Source: Akanthomyces muscarius
Taxonomy: Eukaryota; Ascomycota; Sordariomycetes; Hypocreales; Cordycipitaceae
Direction: 5' to 3'
Length of the DNA: 64,000 nt
NCBI RefSeq assembly: GCF_028009165.1
Contig: NC_079243.1
Span: forward strand, 1,054,001 to 1,118,000
The translations under genes were made by a program, and so were the position numbers. Below the pieces are notes generated by a model, which worked only from the letters and a program-made list of their open reading frames with translations, had not been told where the DNA came from and made no database searches. This document shows, in pieces, positions 1 to 13,057 of the stretch. Numbering within the stretch: the stretch's first letter is position 1; every line of letters starts with the position of its first letter.

Positions 1-1487
1 AGTATAGTATAATATATATAGGGGGTTATTTATATATAATAGCTAAGAAGCTTATTACCTTTTTTATTACTCTATCTACTCTATACTAGTTATATTCTCT
101 ATTTTATAGTAGCTTTTTCATATAAGAATATACCTTTCTTAACTTACCTTTATCTTTTTATCTAGTAAATGTACTTGCCCCTATTTAGGGTAATCTCTTT
201 ACTAGTATAAAAAGCTTATATATTCTACCCCCTACTTTCCAAGTACTATTAATAAAGAAGTAAGCTTTACTTTATATAGATTTTTAGTACTAGTAAAAAT
301 TAGTTTCGCTTTTTTGTATTTAAAATAAAAAGTAATAGTAACACTAATAATTAGATTTTTATATTTAGCCTTTTAATAATTATATTTTTATTAAAAATAT
401 ATAATAAGTTTTAATTATTATTATATAAAGTTTTTTAGTTAATATACTCTAATATTTTTATTATTATATTTAGTTAATAGTTAGTTTATTATATCTTTTA
501 TATTTATATACTAAAAGGGAAGGCCTTATAAATCTAGTTAAAGAATATATTTTATTATAACTCTCTTTTTTAAATTAATAAGCTTTTTTAAATTAATAGT
601 ATAATTATATTATAAGTTTTAGTTATTATATTAGTATTAAATAGTTATTATAAAGATATTATAGATCTTTATTACTTTATAGATACTTAATTTAAGTAAT
701 TTTCTAATAGTAAATAAGATAAGAATTATATTACTTTCTATAAAAGTGTTTTCTATAAGTTATTATTAAGTAATTATAATATAAAGATAATAGTTAGTGT
801 TTTATAATAAAAGTATATTACTTACTTATTTATACTATTTACTTATTAACTATATTATATATTAAATATTAGTATAATAAAAGGCCTTTTTAAGTAACTA
901 ATTATAATCTTAAAGAATTAAGTTAATTTAGATTAAATTACTTTATATAGATTAAAGTTATATTTTATATATTATAATAGAGGCCTTAATAATAAGTTAT
1001 TATTATAGGTTAAAAGAGAATATTTAGGGGGGTAGTTTTTACTTATAAATATAAGACTTTATAATTAATTAATTATAGTATTTAAAAAATATATTATATT
1101 AAGGGAAAAAGGTTAAAAATCTACTATCTATTATAAAGTATTAAGCTTTTATAGTTATAATATAAGAATAATATAGTATATATATATTAAGTATATTATT
1201 TAGTATTATAATAATAAAATTTATATTAAATAAAAGTAAAAAGCATATTAATATAATTAATATAAAAAGTTATTTAAATAAATAAATTAATATAACTAAA
1301 AATAAATAATATATTTTTATTATAAAATATTAACTTATATTTATATATTATAATTATTTAATAATAATTTATAAAAGAGTACTTTTATAAAAAATAATAT
1401 AAGTTTTATTTTATTTATTATTAAAAGATTATTTAAATTAAATATATATAAAATAATAAAAGTTTATAATATTTTTATAATAATTAA

Positions 1488-2273
1488 TATAGTTAATAAG
1501 TGAGTAGTATAGATAAGTGAGTGGCGTGTCTTACCCCACTTATTCTCTAAAAGTAAAATAACTCTATAAGGATAAAGTTTAAATAGCTAATCTTTTTATT
1601 AAAGTATAATAAGGTATTAAACTCCTTATAGAAAAATAATATTAACTATAAATAAAATATATTCTATTTATATAATAGTTAATAATAACTAAGTTTAATT
1701 TTTTCTATAATTCTTTTTAAAAATTATATTTTTTAATTTAAAATAGTTAAAACTTTAAATTTATTAAAATAGGCTTTTATTAATAACTATTTACTTATAT
1801 ATAATTAAAAATAAAATATAATTAAAAGTTTTAATAAATTATTAAAGATATTTAAAATTTAAAGCTAATTTTTAGTCTTTTTTATTTAAGTTATTAAAAA
1901 GATTAACTATATTTATTTTAGAAGTTTTATAGTTAACTAGGTACTATAAATATACTATAAACTATAATTTAATCTCTTAGCTAATAAACTAAAAGAAATA
2001 TTAATTCTTAAAAGAATTTAAAAAAGAATTAAATCTACTAACTATTAAATTAGTTATTATAAATTTAGATAATTATATTAAATACTTTATCTCTATATAT
2101 AAGTAACTTAATAACTTAGGGTTATAATAGACTTATTAAAAGTATTAATAAATATAAAAAGTTTATAAATATAACTAATTTACTCTTATAATTATCTAGT
2201 TATTCTAGAAATAGAGAATAGGTAGGGCAAAACACGCTACTCACTTATCTACACCACTTATTTATTAACTATA
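1488..2273. mobile_element. Short decayed TIR element
   Basis: The left end begins TATAGTTAATAAGTGAGT and the right end, read on the minus strand, begins TATAGTTAATAAATAAGT. The two ends stay similar for about 45 bp, including the internal stretch GATAAGTGAGT, so this is a 0.79-kb element with terminal inverted repeats. The interior is A+T-rich with no open frame. The same terminal motif caps the longer elements in this window, so it looks like a short, non-autonomous or internally deleted member. Confidence 0.6.
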
Positions 2274-2305
2274 TTATTTAATACTAATATAATAATAATA
2301 TATAA

Positions 2306-4065
2306 TATAGTTAATAAGTAAGTCGCCTAAATAAGCAAGTTACCTACTCTACCTAGTTTTTAGTACCCTTTATTTTAGTACTTTTATTACTTAATAATAA
2401 TTTATAAAAATCCCTTTAAAAGAAGTAGGTATTATTTTTACCCTTTAAGCTTTTAAAAAAGACTTAAAACTAAGTTATAAAGAAGCTATATTAATCTATA
2501 ATATATTTTAAATAACTATTTATAACTAATATAATAACTAAATTATATAATATAACTTTATATTTAATTTAAAAAAACTTATTAATTTAAAAAAGAAAAT
2601 TATAATAAAATATATTCTCTAATTAAATTTATAAAGACTTCTTTTTTAGTATATAAATATAAAAGATATAGTAAATTAACTATTTATTAAGTATAATAGT
2701 AAATATATTAAAATATACTAAATAAAAAACCTTATATAATAATAATTAAAACTTATTATATATTTTTTATAAAGATATAATTATTAAAAAGCTAAATATA
2801 AAAATCTAACTATTATTTATAATTAGTTTATATTTTTAGAGAATATAATTATAAAATATAGTATTATAAAGTTTAATATTTATAACTTTAATAAGATTAG
2901 ATTTCTAATAGGCTTTATTATAATAAAAATAGTTATTATAAGTTCTAATTAGGTTAAAAAAGTAAAAGTAATATAGTTTAGTAATAAGAAATAAATTATT
3001 ATAATTTAAGTAGTAAATTTTTAAAGCTTAATAATACTATTATATATTATAGTAAAAAGCTAAAAATACCTTATATTTTAGTATAAAAATAAATACTTAC
3101 TTTTAGATTAGTATATTAATATAAGCTTAAATAACTAAATAATAAATAAAATTAGTATAAGTTAGATTAAGTATTTTAATAAATATATAAAAGATTAAAA
3201 AGAGGGTAATTATATTAAGGCACCTATAAGGTATATTAGTTAGTAAGAGGTTATAGGCAACTAGAGGTATTATATGCGAAGAAGCTACTATATAGCTGCG
3301 AGCTGCTAATAAGGGAGTAGTGAGGAGGCAGCGATAATTCCACTATTATTCTAAAAAACCTAAGGATTATCTAGTAACTAAAGCTCTTTACTAATAGCAC
3401 CTTATAAATTATTACTTTTTAATTTTAAATAACTATAAAAGTTACTACTTAACTACTTTTTAGCTTTTTTATTAAAAGAAGAATATTATTACTTTTTATA
3501 TACCTATATATTTTTCTTATATACTTTAACTTTTAGATATTAGTTATTTTAGTTTATTAAAAAAGGCTTATAGATAATAAATTAAGGATTTTATAATAAC
3601 TAATATTATATATATTATTAAAAAAGACTTTTTTTTATATTTTTTAATACTATTAATAAGTCTATTATAAAAAGAATATTTAAGGTAGTTTTTAAAGTAC
3701 TAAAATTACCCTTTTTAATCTTAAAAAGGTTATTTTTATTTTAAAACTTAAGTTTATAATACTAAGTCTTTTAAACTTATATTTAGAATTTATTAGATTT
3801 TAAGTCTTTTAAATATTAAGTATAGTAAATAAAGTAGTTTTATAGTTTTTAATTTTAAAAAAATAAATTATTAATTACCTAAATAACTTTTTAATTAAAA
3901 GTCTTAATATACTTAATAGTTTTAAGAAAAGTATAATAACTATTATATATAAAGTTATATTTTTATATATTTAAATATAAGGCCTTAAAATTATAAATAA
4001 GTTAATTAGTAAATATTAGTAAGCTAAAAAAATAAGACTATAAACTAAAAGATCTCTTTTTATAA
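2306..4065. mobile_element. Decayed TIR element, copy 1 (interrupted)
   Basis: It starts with the family end TAGTTAATAAGTAAGT and shares its body, in the same order, with copies at 4066, 24543 and 62307: a block near 2815-2942 is almost identical to blocks near 4610-4722, 25050-25182 and 62815-62942. Its right part is missing because the next copy begins at 4066, probably a nested insertion. It is interrupted at about 3216-3400 by a less A+T-rich insert. No coding frame survives. Confidence 0.6.
3216..3400. repeat. Small insertion inside decayed copy 1
   Basis: About 185 bp of more balanced composition sits inside the A+T-rich element and is absent from the same place in the other copies. 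It is bracketed by the imperfect direct repeats GCACCTATAAG and GCACCTTATAA, as a target duplication would be. It looks like a later insertion that escaped the mutation seen around it. Its class is unknown; no open frame of note. Confidence 0.4.
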
Positions 4066-5921
4066 TATAGTTAATAAGTAAGTAGTATAAATAAGTAAAT
4101 AATATACCTTTATTATAAAATACTAACTATTATCTTTATATTATAATTACTTAATAATAACTTATAGAAAATACTTTTATAAAAGGTAATATAATTCTTA
4201 CTTTATCTATTATTAAAGAATTATCTAAATTAAGTATCTATAAAATAGTTAAGATTTATAATATCCTTATAATAACTATTTAATACTAATATAATAACTA
4301 TTTAATACTAATATAATAGCTAAAACTTATAATATAATTATATTACTAATTTAAAAAAGCTTATTAATTTAAAAAAAAGAACTATAATAAAATATATTTT
4401 CTAACTAGATTTATAAGGCCTTCCTTTTTAGTATATAAATATAAAAAATATAATAAACTAACTATTAGTTAAATATAATAGTAAATATATTAAAGTATAC
4501 TAAATAAAAAACCTTATATAATAATAATTAAAACTTATTATATATTTTTAATAAAAATATAATTATTAAAAGACTAAATATAAAAATCTAACTATTATTT
4601 ATAATTAGTTTATACTTTTAAAGAATATAATTATAAAATATAATATTATAAAGTCTAATATTTATAATTTTAATAAGACTAGGTTTTTAATAGGCTTTAT
4701 TATAATAAGAATAGTTATTATAAGTTTAAATTAAGTTAAAAAAGTAAAAATAATATAGCTTAATAATAAAAAATAGGTTATTATAATTTAAATAGTAAAT
4801 TCTTAAAGCTTAATAATACTATTATATATTATAATAAAAGACTAAAAATACTTTATATTTTAATATAAAGATAAATACTTATTTTTAGATTAGTATATTA
4901 ATATAAGCTTAAATAGTTAAATAATAAATAAAATTAGTATAAATTAGATTAATTATTTTAATAAATATATAAAAGATTAAAAAAAGGGTAGTTATTACCT
5001 TTTAATTCTAAATAGCTATAAAAGTTACTATTTAACTACCTTTAAGCTTTTTTACTAAAAAAAGAATATTATTACCCTTTATATACTTATATATTCTTCT
5101 TATATACTCTAGTTTTTAGATATTAGCTATTTTAGTTTATTAAAAAAGACTTATAAATAATAAATTAAAAATCTTATAAAAGCTAGTATTATATATATTA
5201 CTAAAAAAGACTTTTTCTTTATATTTCTTAATACTTTTAATAAGTCTATTATAAAAGAAAATATTTAAAATAGTTTTTAAAATACTAAAATTACCTTTTT
5301 TAATCTTAAAAAGGTTATTTTTATTTTAAAACTTAAGTTTATAATATTAAATCTTTTAAACTTATCTTTAATATTAACTAAATTTTAGGTCTTTTAAATA
5401 CTAAATATAGTAAATAAAATAGTTTTATAGTCTTTAATTTTAAAAAAATAAATTATTAATTACTTAAATAGCTTTTTAACTAAAAGTCTTAATATACTTA
5501 ATAGTTTTAAAAAAGGTATAATAGTTATTATATATAAGATTATATTTTTATATATTTAAATATAAAGCCTTAAAGTTATAAATAAGTTAATTAGTAAGTA
5601 CTAATAGGCTAAAAAAATAAGACTATAAACTAAAAGATCTTTTTTTATATAAAATATAAAAGATTTAAAAAAATAAATAGATATAAATAATTAAATAAAG
5701 GATAAAATATAGACTTATAGTTATTATAAAATAAAGGTTAAAATATATAGTTAGTAATATAGTATATATAGTTAAACTAAATATAATATATATATTTATA
5801 TTATAAATATAGAAATTAGTAAAAAAGAGGATTTTAATTAGTTTTAGATATTTTCTAATAGTATAGTTAAATTATTTATAATTAAAGGTTAAAAGGTTAG
5901 TAAAGGTATACTACTTACTTA
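4066..5921. mobile_element. Decayed TIR element, copy 2
   Basis: The left end is TAGTTAATAAGTAAGTAGTA. The right end near 5905-5921 reads, on the minus strand, ATAAGTAAGTAGTATACC, matching the left end. The 1.86-kb body aligns by eye with copies 1, 3 and 4. It is A+T-rich throughout, no open frame remains, and it forms the border with normal-composition DNA. Confidence 0.6.
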
Positions 5922-6052
5922 TCCAAAGACGAAGAAGAGCCGTGTGTAGGTAGAGAGCGCGGTCCGGCGCGGGATGTCAGAATGTGGTCCGTGAAGAAGT
6001 CGGCGAAGCCAGTAAGCTGCAGCTTGGCAACGTCGACGCGGGGTATGAGGCG

Positions 6053-6298
6053 TTACTCGGCCAGGCTGTGACAGTGAACCAGCAGGATGCCCAGCGGTGG
6101 CGCGCGGCGGTGCGCAGGCCCGAGTGGCACGATGGCATTGAGGTACACAACATACGCCTGGCCCGTGACGGTCAGCGCGGCCATGAGGCGCGCGATAAGG
6201 GCGTTGCGGGAGATGCAGAGGACGAGCAGCGCAAAGCATACCTGGTATACAGTAATGGAGCCGACGGCAAGCCATATGTTCGTATGGCCGAGGGTCAT
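6053..6298 (-). pseudogene. Membrane-protein fragment
   Basis: An 81-codon minus-strand frame encodes a strongly hydrophobic segment with two or three possible membrane helices. After its TAA the same frame continues as plausible coding sequence (a stretch including RVDVAKLQLTGFADFFTD) down to about 5930, where the A+T-rich block begins. The family is not recognised. It may be the 3' part of a membrane protein cut by the repeat border and broken by a stop. Little weight should be put on it. Confidence 0.25.
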
Positions 6299-7852
6299 GA
6301 CGAAGCGGCTTTGTTATCTTTCTCTATGAGGGAGAAACGGCCAACGCAACGTCCATGCCAATCGAGATAAAGCTTTGGTATATACCAACGTAAATCAATA
6401 AACGCCAACCATGAGTAGACATTGCAGTATGGCAGACGAACGTTTTTCAACTGGTAAAATGCGGCACTCTCGAGTATTTGACAGCTTCGAGGTCACTACA
6501 TAAGAACTCTCTAAACTTTTCTCCCCAGCCACTTACGGTATATGCTTGATGAGTGACAAGAGAAGCAGTTTGATGACACATTAAATTCTGCCAAAAACAC
6601 TGAAACCACAAATTAATGCTAGCTACGGGTTCCCTCTTGCAAGTCGCTAGCAAAATAGCCGACTCACCATATATGCCCATGGGATATGACTTCCATTAAG
6701 TCATTGCCATATCTTGAAGCTACTGTACTATTTCCGCTCACTGATTACTCCACAGCTACCTGCCAACTCCATGCAGCCCTATCCCGTCGGCAGCGAGCTA
6801 CCTGAAGCATCAGGCAAGTCACTCGCAGGTAGATGGTCCAATCAGACGCTGCTTCGGCAAACGATACGAGAAGTAGTGTGACGCAGTTGGCTACCAAGCT
6901 ACAGCTGTGCAGCACTTTTACGCTCGCATCTCTCCAGTTAGCATAGAGCTAGGTAAAGTTTTTAAGTGGTGCAACACATAGCTTGCTTCTTCCTGGTTGT
7001 CAACGGGACGAATGCGTCTTGGAAATTGAGAGAAGTCAATATGCAGGACTTATGACGGGTTAACTTGTCCCATTACCGTAACCGAAAGCTTGCTGGTCCC
7101 CCTCCTTCGGGTCCAACGGCTAAACCGGGACTCGTAATGTGGCTCGTTTAGTGTGCCTATACCTCCGCTCAGCTATAATCAGGCAGTGCAGCATTCCCGT
7201 GGGGAGATTGCTTCTAGCATAGCCTCTCTCCATATGGGGAAACCGATATTTCCGCTCAGCGACAAATTAGTACGGAGGCAGGGAGGATCTGACGCCCTAC
7301 AGCATTTGGTGAAACTTACGTCCACAAAACGACATTTTTGTGGGCTGACGAAGTCGCTAGGCAGAAAAGTAACTTTCCGCATATGAAAAGCCTCTATATC
7401 AGAAACCATATTAACTAGGATGCGGTTTTTTTTTTTTTTGGCAACGCTCCAGTGTCTGGGGCAATATCACAAGCCACAACACAATTGCCCATTTTCGTCG
7501 TCGAACTCGGAGACGCGGAACCAGGAAGTTATGACACGCCATTACTTGACCATTCGAGCACATATAGCAACGACCCGTAGTGCAATAGCAGTGGATATCA
7601 TAACGCTGTATGTATACAATAGCCCATGATCCCCACGACTCAGGTGCCGCGGCCACACCGTGAGGTAATGAATATCGCAGGGCATTACAGCCGGCTGAGT
7701 AGACCAGTGGTACGCTAGGATATAGGAAAGTGTACCCGCTACTGATTCTTCACCTAGTCTTAGCAAAAGATAATGCTCTCCTGTGCAATGCTTTAGCACT
7801 GAAATCCGTTCTCCATGCCACGACTAACGGAATTGTGGAAGTCGGTCTCGTC
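6299..7852. other. No recognised gene
   Basis: Normal base composition. Only short overlapping frames on both strands, none with a recognisable domain or convincing splice pattern. A run of about 14 T near 7425-7439 is the only local oddity. Confidence 0.5.
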
Positions 7853-8619
7853 ATGCTGCTAGCATTACCATCAGAAATCATACTACTCACGGTTGAATCT
7901 CTCGCAAACGCACGAGATGTCAATTCATTAGCTCGCTCAAGCAAACGACTATGGCACTTGGCAAACCCGCTCTTATATGCCCTCTTTGGCTCTGGTAGTC
8001 TCCTATGGGCCGCTGAAAAATGGCAAATAGATACCACTGAAAGAGCAATATTTTACAAAATCGATATAAACGAGACCGATAATGTAAGTTAGTTTACATA
8101 CTGCAAGCTAATTTAGTCGCTAATTCTACATAGCTTAAAAGAACTCCACTCATTATTGCTGCGACGAGTAGCCCCAGCTGTCTTGTTGCTCTTCTTCTAA
8201 GGTTCCACGAGGTAAACATGAACGCACAGGATGAGGACGGCCGAACAGCGCTCTGGCATGCAGCTGAACGCAATCGATTTGAGACGGTAAAACTGCTTAC
8301 CCAGAAATCCAGCATTAACCTCAATTGGGACGATGCGAATGGCACAACTCCGCTCATGATAGCGGCTTCGCTCGGAAACTGGGAGATTGTAGAGCTATTC
8401 GTTAGCTTATCAGAGCTGAACCCTAACGCTCAAGACAAGAATGGACGAACGGCTTTGTGGTGGGCAGCTCAAAATGGGCATGCTGCAACGGTTGGGTTTC
8501 TGTTAGGTAGAGCTGATGTTCTACGAAATCTATCAGACAATTGTGCTTTGACCCCGCTGTCAGCCGCCGTGAGAAACGGATGTAAGGCAGCTGTCGGGGA
8601 ATTAATTAAGGACAGGTAG
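7853..8619 (+). CDS. F-box and ankyrin-repeat protein
   Basis: Two open segments join across an intron at 8084-8133 (GTAAGT...TAG, 50 nt), giving about 238 residues with the frame kept. The N-terminus begins with an F-box-like helix set (LALPSEIILLTVESLA, then RSSKRLWHLANPLLYALF). The rest holds ankyrin repeats with the usual DEDGRTALWHAAERNR, NGTTPLMIAASLGN and DKNGRTALWWAAQNGH cores. F-box proteins recruit targets to SCF ubiquitin ligases, and ankyrin repeats usually provide the binding surface. I chose the ATG at 7853 because the F-box follows at once; an in-frame ATG at 7730 is possible. It lies alone in a gene-poor region and has no obvious operon-like partner. Confidence 0.65.
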
Positions 8620-11267
8620 AGATTCTCCAAGTTTTGCTGGTATAAATAGTACGAAGTGATCGTCCAGGCATTACAAGTAGATGTTCACTGTATGTATTGA
8701 AACACGAAACCTTGTAGAAAAATGTGACGGACTTTCATAGAGTCTCTCTGTTATATAATGGGCCGCCCTATCAATCTTAAACCCAACTGCTAGCCGATAA
8801 CCTTTCCTCCATTCCAAGACCAACAGACATTTCGTTTGGAATTATCCACCGGGCGTAATAAATTGAATGAATGAAAACTGTACAGTAACATTCATTCATT
8901 GTTTTATTCCACCCGGTGGCTTCCAACCAATTTAGCTCACTAGCTATTTCCAGGTACATGCTTGACTGTTCGCATCTCCCGTATCACTTATCCCTGTCGT
9001 TCTCGATCGCTTCCACTTTGTATCGCGACGAACCTTTTGAGGATAAGATTCGTTTGAGACTAAACAAGGCCGCCAGAAAACCAAAGTACAGCGCCCGTCT
9101 CAGCTGACAAAGACAAGGCGATCACTGGCATCCAGCTGTGAGCCTTGGACCTGCTGTATCTCCAGTAAGCCGTGCCTTAGGACATTCAAAAGTCCCTAGC
9201 CACAAACAAATGCAGCCGCACTTTACTTTAGAAAGCTCTAGCTTAACGACGTATTCAATTTTCTTTGTATGTCAAGAAGGATCGACTGACAATGCCACAA
9301 TGCTGAACTGCTGTTTCAACTGACGTGCGCATAGCAGTCACATGCTATGTACGTGACCAGATGGGCGATGTGTGTATGGAAGGATCTGCAGCATAGCCGC
9401 ACTGTTGACCTGTCTTCTGCGCCTACGAGGGTTGTGAGGCCGGTCTTTTCCCTAAAAGATAAAACCGCTAGAATGTTTTACTCTCACCCGTTCCCTGTTT
9501 TTTCCGCCAAGCCTTGTCTCACTCGGCCTGTCAAGCCCCACTTATAACAGGACCCGAACACCGGATAGCCTCCTGAGTGAAGCATGCTGTAGTACGTCGA
9601 GGAAGTTCGTCTCCCGTAGCCATTGCCCGCCGGCTTTCGACCGAAGCTTTGTTGGGCAGGATGCACGCCCTTCATCCGTGCGCTGGGCTGTGAAATTGAC
9701 CTGGTAGGCACGGCGGCGGATGATCCAATATCGCACATCTGCTGGCTTCGATGAATTTGATGATGGAATAACTAGTGCCGACTACATCTACAAATACGGT
9801 AAGACTGGTTTAAAACTGGGCCATAAATAGAGTGGATTGATCAGCCCCGCAAGCCAACATGCCATAAGCGTTGGCGGACTTAAAGCTAAATCACGCCGTC
9901 GGCCGACGACTGCAACAACAACCATGAGTTGACGCCTGATTAAAAGAAAATTATCAATTCATCCCCTCTGATGTGCGAAGCCTCCAGCAGGTATTTTTGC
10001 CCACCAACAGGAACGTGCAGGCTAGGTACAGAATCACAGAGATCATTACTACAATCTAAGTGTACCTCTATGTATTTGTGGACACAGATAGTACATCACA
10101 GCCTAGTAGCCACCACTAAAAGTCAAGTACCTGAGATGCTAGAGCTACGGCTGGTGATCGTCCTTTCGAGTGACCTCATTGGAGGCTTCGCGCACCAGAG
10201 GCGACGTTTGCCGCAACTACACAGAGAAGCTGGAGTAAGGCTTTGAGCAGCAAAACCTGTCGGTACTTGCAAGTTTAACCCATTTTTCCACGATTGCGTC
10301 TTCCTCGCATGCGCTGTTCAGCAAGCCATCCGGCGACAGCCCAAAAAAGCAGTCCTGACATAGCATCGGCCCTCCTAGGCCGGCCTAGACCTTATTATGC
10401 TAACGACCCAAAAGTTAGGGACGAGCAGAACTCCACCGCAGTACAGTGATCCTGCCTTTTTGAGCCGGACCTGGGATCCCTAGTGATTATACACAGTTAA
10501 CACATTGGTTGATAAGATGATCTCTCTGAGAACTGGGTACTAGTAAAACTCTTCTAGGAAGCTAGGATTTGAATCTGAATTGTGTCCCGGGTATAAATTG
10601 CATTAACCAGTAAGCAGCTCCCGCGTTCAACCCAAAGAAGTGATATGAACTTGGGGTATCGGCGGATTGGTAGCTCTGATGGCCGCGTCACACCGGTTTT
10701 TCCGTGCATAATTTCTTAACACATCTAGCTCCAGAGACTAAGACCGTTACTGAAATGGTGGGGTAAAGCCGGCCATCTCCTAGCTCCTTCGCCGTCGGCT
10801 TTCTTTAACAGCCCGGTTATCATGACGTCGTCGTGTCGGCCCCAGCCCAGTTAGTGGACAGTATGTTAAAGAATTTGTTAGTCCCTGCCACAGTCGGGCT
10901 GTCCCAACCATTGCCTCCATCGTGGTGCTCTTGGATGACAGATCAGGTCTTGCTCAACAGAGCTGTGACTGACAAACTATTGCTTGACCAATCAGACTTT
11001 CCGGCAATCAAAGTTTTGGACAAGCCAAGCCTTGAGACCCAAGGCTTTTGTGGCAGAGAACTACAAGGCTTAATTATGTAAGCAAGCGACCAGTAGTTCG
11101 AACTCCCAAAACTCTTAAGAAGTAATCCCGAACCAACTGCCGCTATTGCAGTTATAGACGAAACGGTGTGGCGTAATAGTTCATGCGCAAGAGTCGGAAG
11201 ACGGAGAGCACTCTGCTGCAAGGATTGGAAGCCGGGGGGAGTCGCATTATTTGTAGGACCTGCTCAT
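8620..11267. other. No recognised gene
   Basis: 2.6 kb of normal composition with only short frames. No domain, tRNA or rRNA was recognised, and no inverted or direct repeat stood out. It may contain old decayed sequence. Confidence 0.5.
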
Positions 11268-11275
11268 TATAAATA
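11268..11275 (+). promoter_or_regulatory. TATA box of the amidase gene
   Basis: TATAAATA lies about 94 bp before the ATG at 11369, a usual distance for a fungal TATA promoter. A CACC just before the ATG gives a good start context. Confidence 0.45.
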
Positions 11276-11368
11276 GGGATACCTGCCTGTTTATGTCTCC
11301 TGTAATCCTCATATCGTTTATTTGACCCGCTGTCTTCTACTGGCCCACATCATTCTTTCACTTGCACC

Positions 11369-13057
11369 ATGTCTAACTCAATTTTACCCGCTCTGCCAAT
11401 TGTGGCTGTCGACCCTCCGATGATACGTGGCACGAAGGAATATGAGCAGAAACGGACGGAAGTTCAACAACGCTTCGCAGACAGCATCCCGATGGAACTT
11501 CGTCTGCCGCAATCTGTTATTGATTCGGCACCTGCAAATGTCACCGCAATTCCTCGCGAGTGCGGATTGCTGAGTGAACGAGAGATTGCCATTACAGAAG
11601 ATTACGACGCTGTAGCCTTGGCTGATGCCATAGCGACCAAGAATTACACCGCCTATGAAGTCGCCACTGCATTTGCTAAGCGGGCAGTCATTGCGCATCA
11701 GCTTACCGCATGCCTTACAGAATGGTTCATGGACGAGGCTCTTGACCGCGCAAAAGACCTCGACAACCATCTCGAGTTAACCGGCAAGACGGTTGGCCCT
11801 CTGCATGGTGTGCCAATCAGCATCAAATCACTTTTGCCTCTGAAGGGCCACCTGGTTGACTTGGGCATTCTCAGCACGCAGACAACTGTGGACTTTGACA
11901 GTCACGCTGTTGCTGTTCTTCGCGATGCTGGTGCGGTATTTTACTGCAAGACGAACCAGCCTCAGCTTATCATGCATCTGGAAAGCGCGTCATTCCATGG
12001 CCGCACGCTCAATCCGTATAACTCCAAGCTCTCATCGGGCGGATCTAGTGGTGGCGAAGCGGCACTCTTGGCTATGGGTGGATCAATCCTTGGCATTGGC
12101 AGTGACATAGGCGGCAGCATACGAGGGCCAGCTGGTTTCTGCGGTATATACGGTTTTAAACCCACAAGCAATGTTCTGCCCAGGAAGGATGGCATGATTA
12201 TAGGTTTCGCTGCAGAAATGACCATTCCAATCTGCATCGGGCCTATGTCGAGATCGCTGCGGGACATGGACTTGTTCATGTCTGTCATGTCAGCTTCGAG
12301 GCCTTGGCGCGTTGATCCTCGCTTATTACCCATCCCATGGACAGGTATTTCCACACATATGGAGCGGTCTGGCCCACTCAAGGTCGGCATTATGATGAAT
12401 GATGGCGCTATCCAAATTCAGCCGCCTGTCGCCAAGGCCCTGGAGTGGGCTCGCAACAGACTGCTTGACGCACCCGGCATTGAAGTGAAGTCTTTTGAGC
12501 CGCTCCGCACCGCTGAAGCTATGAAGAATACACGAATTGCGTATTGGCCCAGTGGCGCAGAAGACCTGCGCGACATGGTGGTCAACACTGGTGAGCCTTG
12601 GATGGAGCTGTCCGAATATATCATCAAAGACGCAGTGGAAAATCCAGCTCGTGATGCAGATGGCATGTTCAAACTGAGAACGACACAAGAGAGCTTCTGG
12701 TTTGACTGGGCAGCTCACTGGAAAACACAAAACGTGGACATACTGATCTGTCCGGTCTTTGCCGGGCCTGCGCCTAGTCATGGCACTACACGGTACTGGA
12801 ACTACACGGCATTCTGGAACTACCTGGACATGCCTGGCGCTGTACTTCCAACCCCGATTGTCGCAGGTCCCAAAGGCATGGAGAGTTACCCGGACAATGA
12901 GCCGCTAAGCAAGCAGTGTGAAAATATGCGACAGTTGTGGGAAGATGGCGACTTTGAAGGCGCTCCGATTGGCATTCAAGTTGTTGCCCCGAGATGTCAT
13001 GATAATGAGCTGTTTCACGCCCTAGAGCAAATGAAAGAGTATCTTCAGATCATGTAG
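11369..13057 (+). CDS. Amidase-signature hydrolase (acetamidase type)
   Basis: A single uninterrupted 562-codon frame, close to the usual length of fungal amidases. The amidase-signature catalytic triad is visible: Lys153 in PISIKSLLPLKG, cis-Ser226 in SSGGSSGGEAALLA and nucleophile Ser250 in GSDIGGSIRGPAG. Such enzymes hydrolyse a carboxamide to acid and ammonia; fungal acetamidases of this type let the cell use small amides as nitrogen source, but substrate cannot be read from sequence. There is no signal peptide, so it is probably cytosolic. It has its own TATA box, stands alone, and is the only clearly intact long gene between the first two A+T-rich blocks. Confidence 0.9.
   Translation: MSNSILPALPIVAVDPPMIRGTKEYEQKRTEVQQRFADSIPMELRLPQSVIDSAPANVTAIPRECGLLSEREIAITEDYDAVALADAIATKNYTAYEVATAFAKRAVIAHQLTACLTEWFMDEALDRAKDLDNHLELTGKTVGPLHGVPISIKSLLPLKGHLVDLGILSTQTTVDFDSHAVAVLRDAGAVFYCKTNQPQLIMHLESASFHGRTLNPYNSKLSSGGSSGGEAALLAMGGSILGIGSDIGGSIRGPAGFCGIYGFKPTSNVLPRKDGMIIGFAAEMTIPICIGPMSRSLRDMDLFMSVMSASRPWRVDPRLLPIPWTGISTHMERSGPLKVGIMMNDGAIQIQPPVAKALEWARNRLLDAPGIEVKSFEPLRTAEAMKNTRIAYWPSGAEDLRDMVVNTGEPWMELSEYIIKDAVENPARDADGMFKLRTTQESFWFDWAAHWKTQNVDILICPVFAGPAPSHGTTRYWNYTAFWNYLDMPGAVLPTPIVAGPKGMESYPDNEPLSKQCENMRQLWEDGDFEGAPIGIQVVAPRCHDNELFHALEQMKEYLQIM

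Larger units (their letters stand above)
1..5925. other. A+T-rich, RIP-like repeat block
   Basis: Nearly the whole stretch is A and T, with long TA-rich runs and no open frame above background. The change to normal composition at about 5925 is abrupt. The sequence is built from decayed copies of one terminal-inverted-repeat family (listed separately), which is what RIP (C-to-T change in duplicated DNA, known in Pezizomycotina) produces. I see no gene in it. RIP as the cause is inferred from composition and repetition. Confidence 0.85.
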
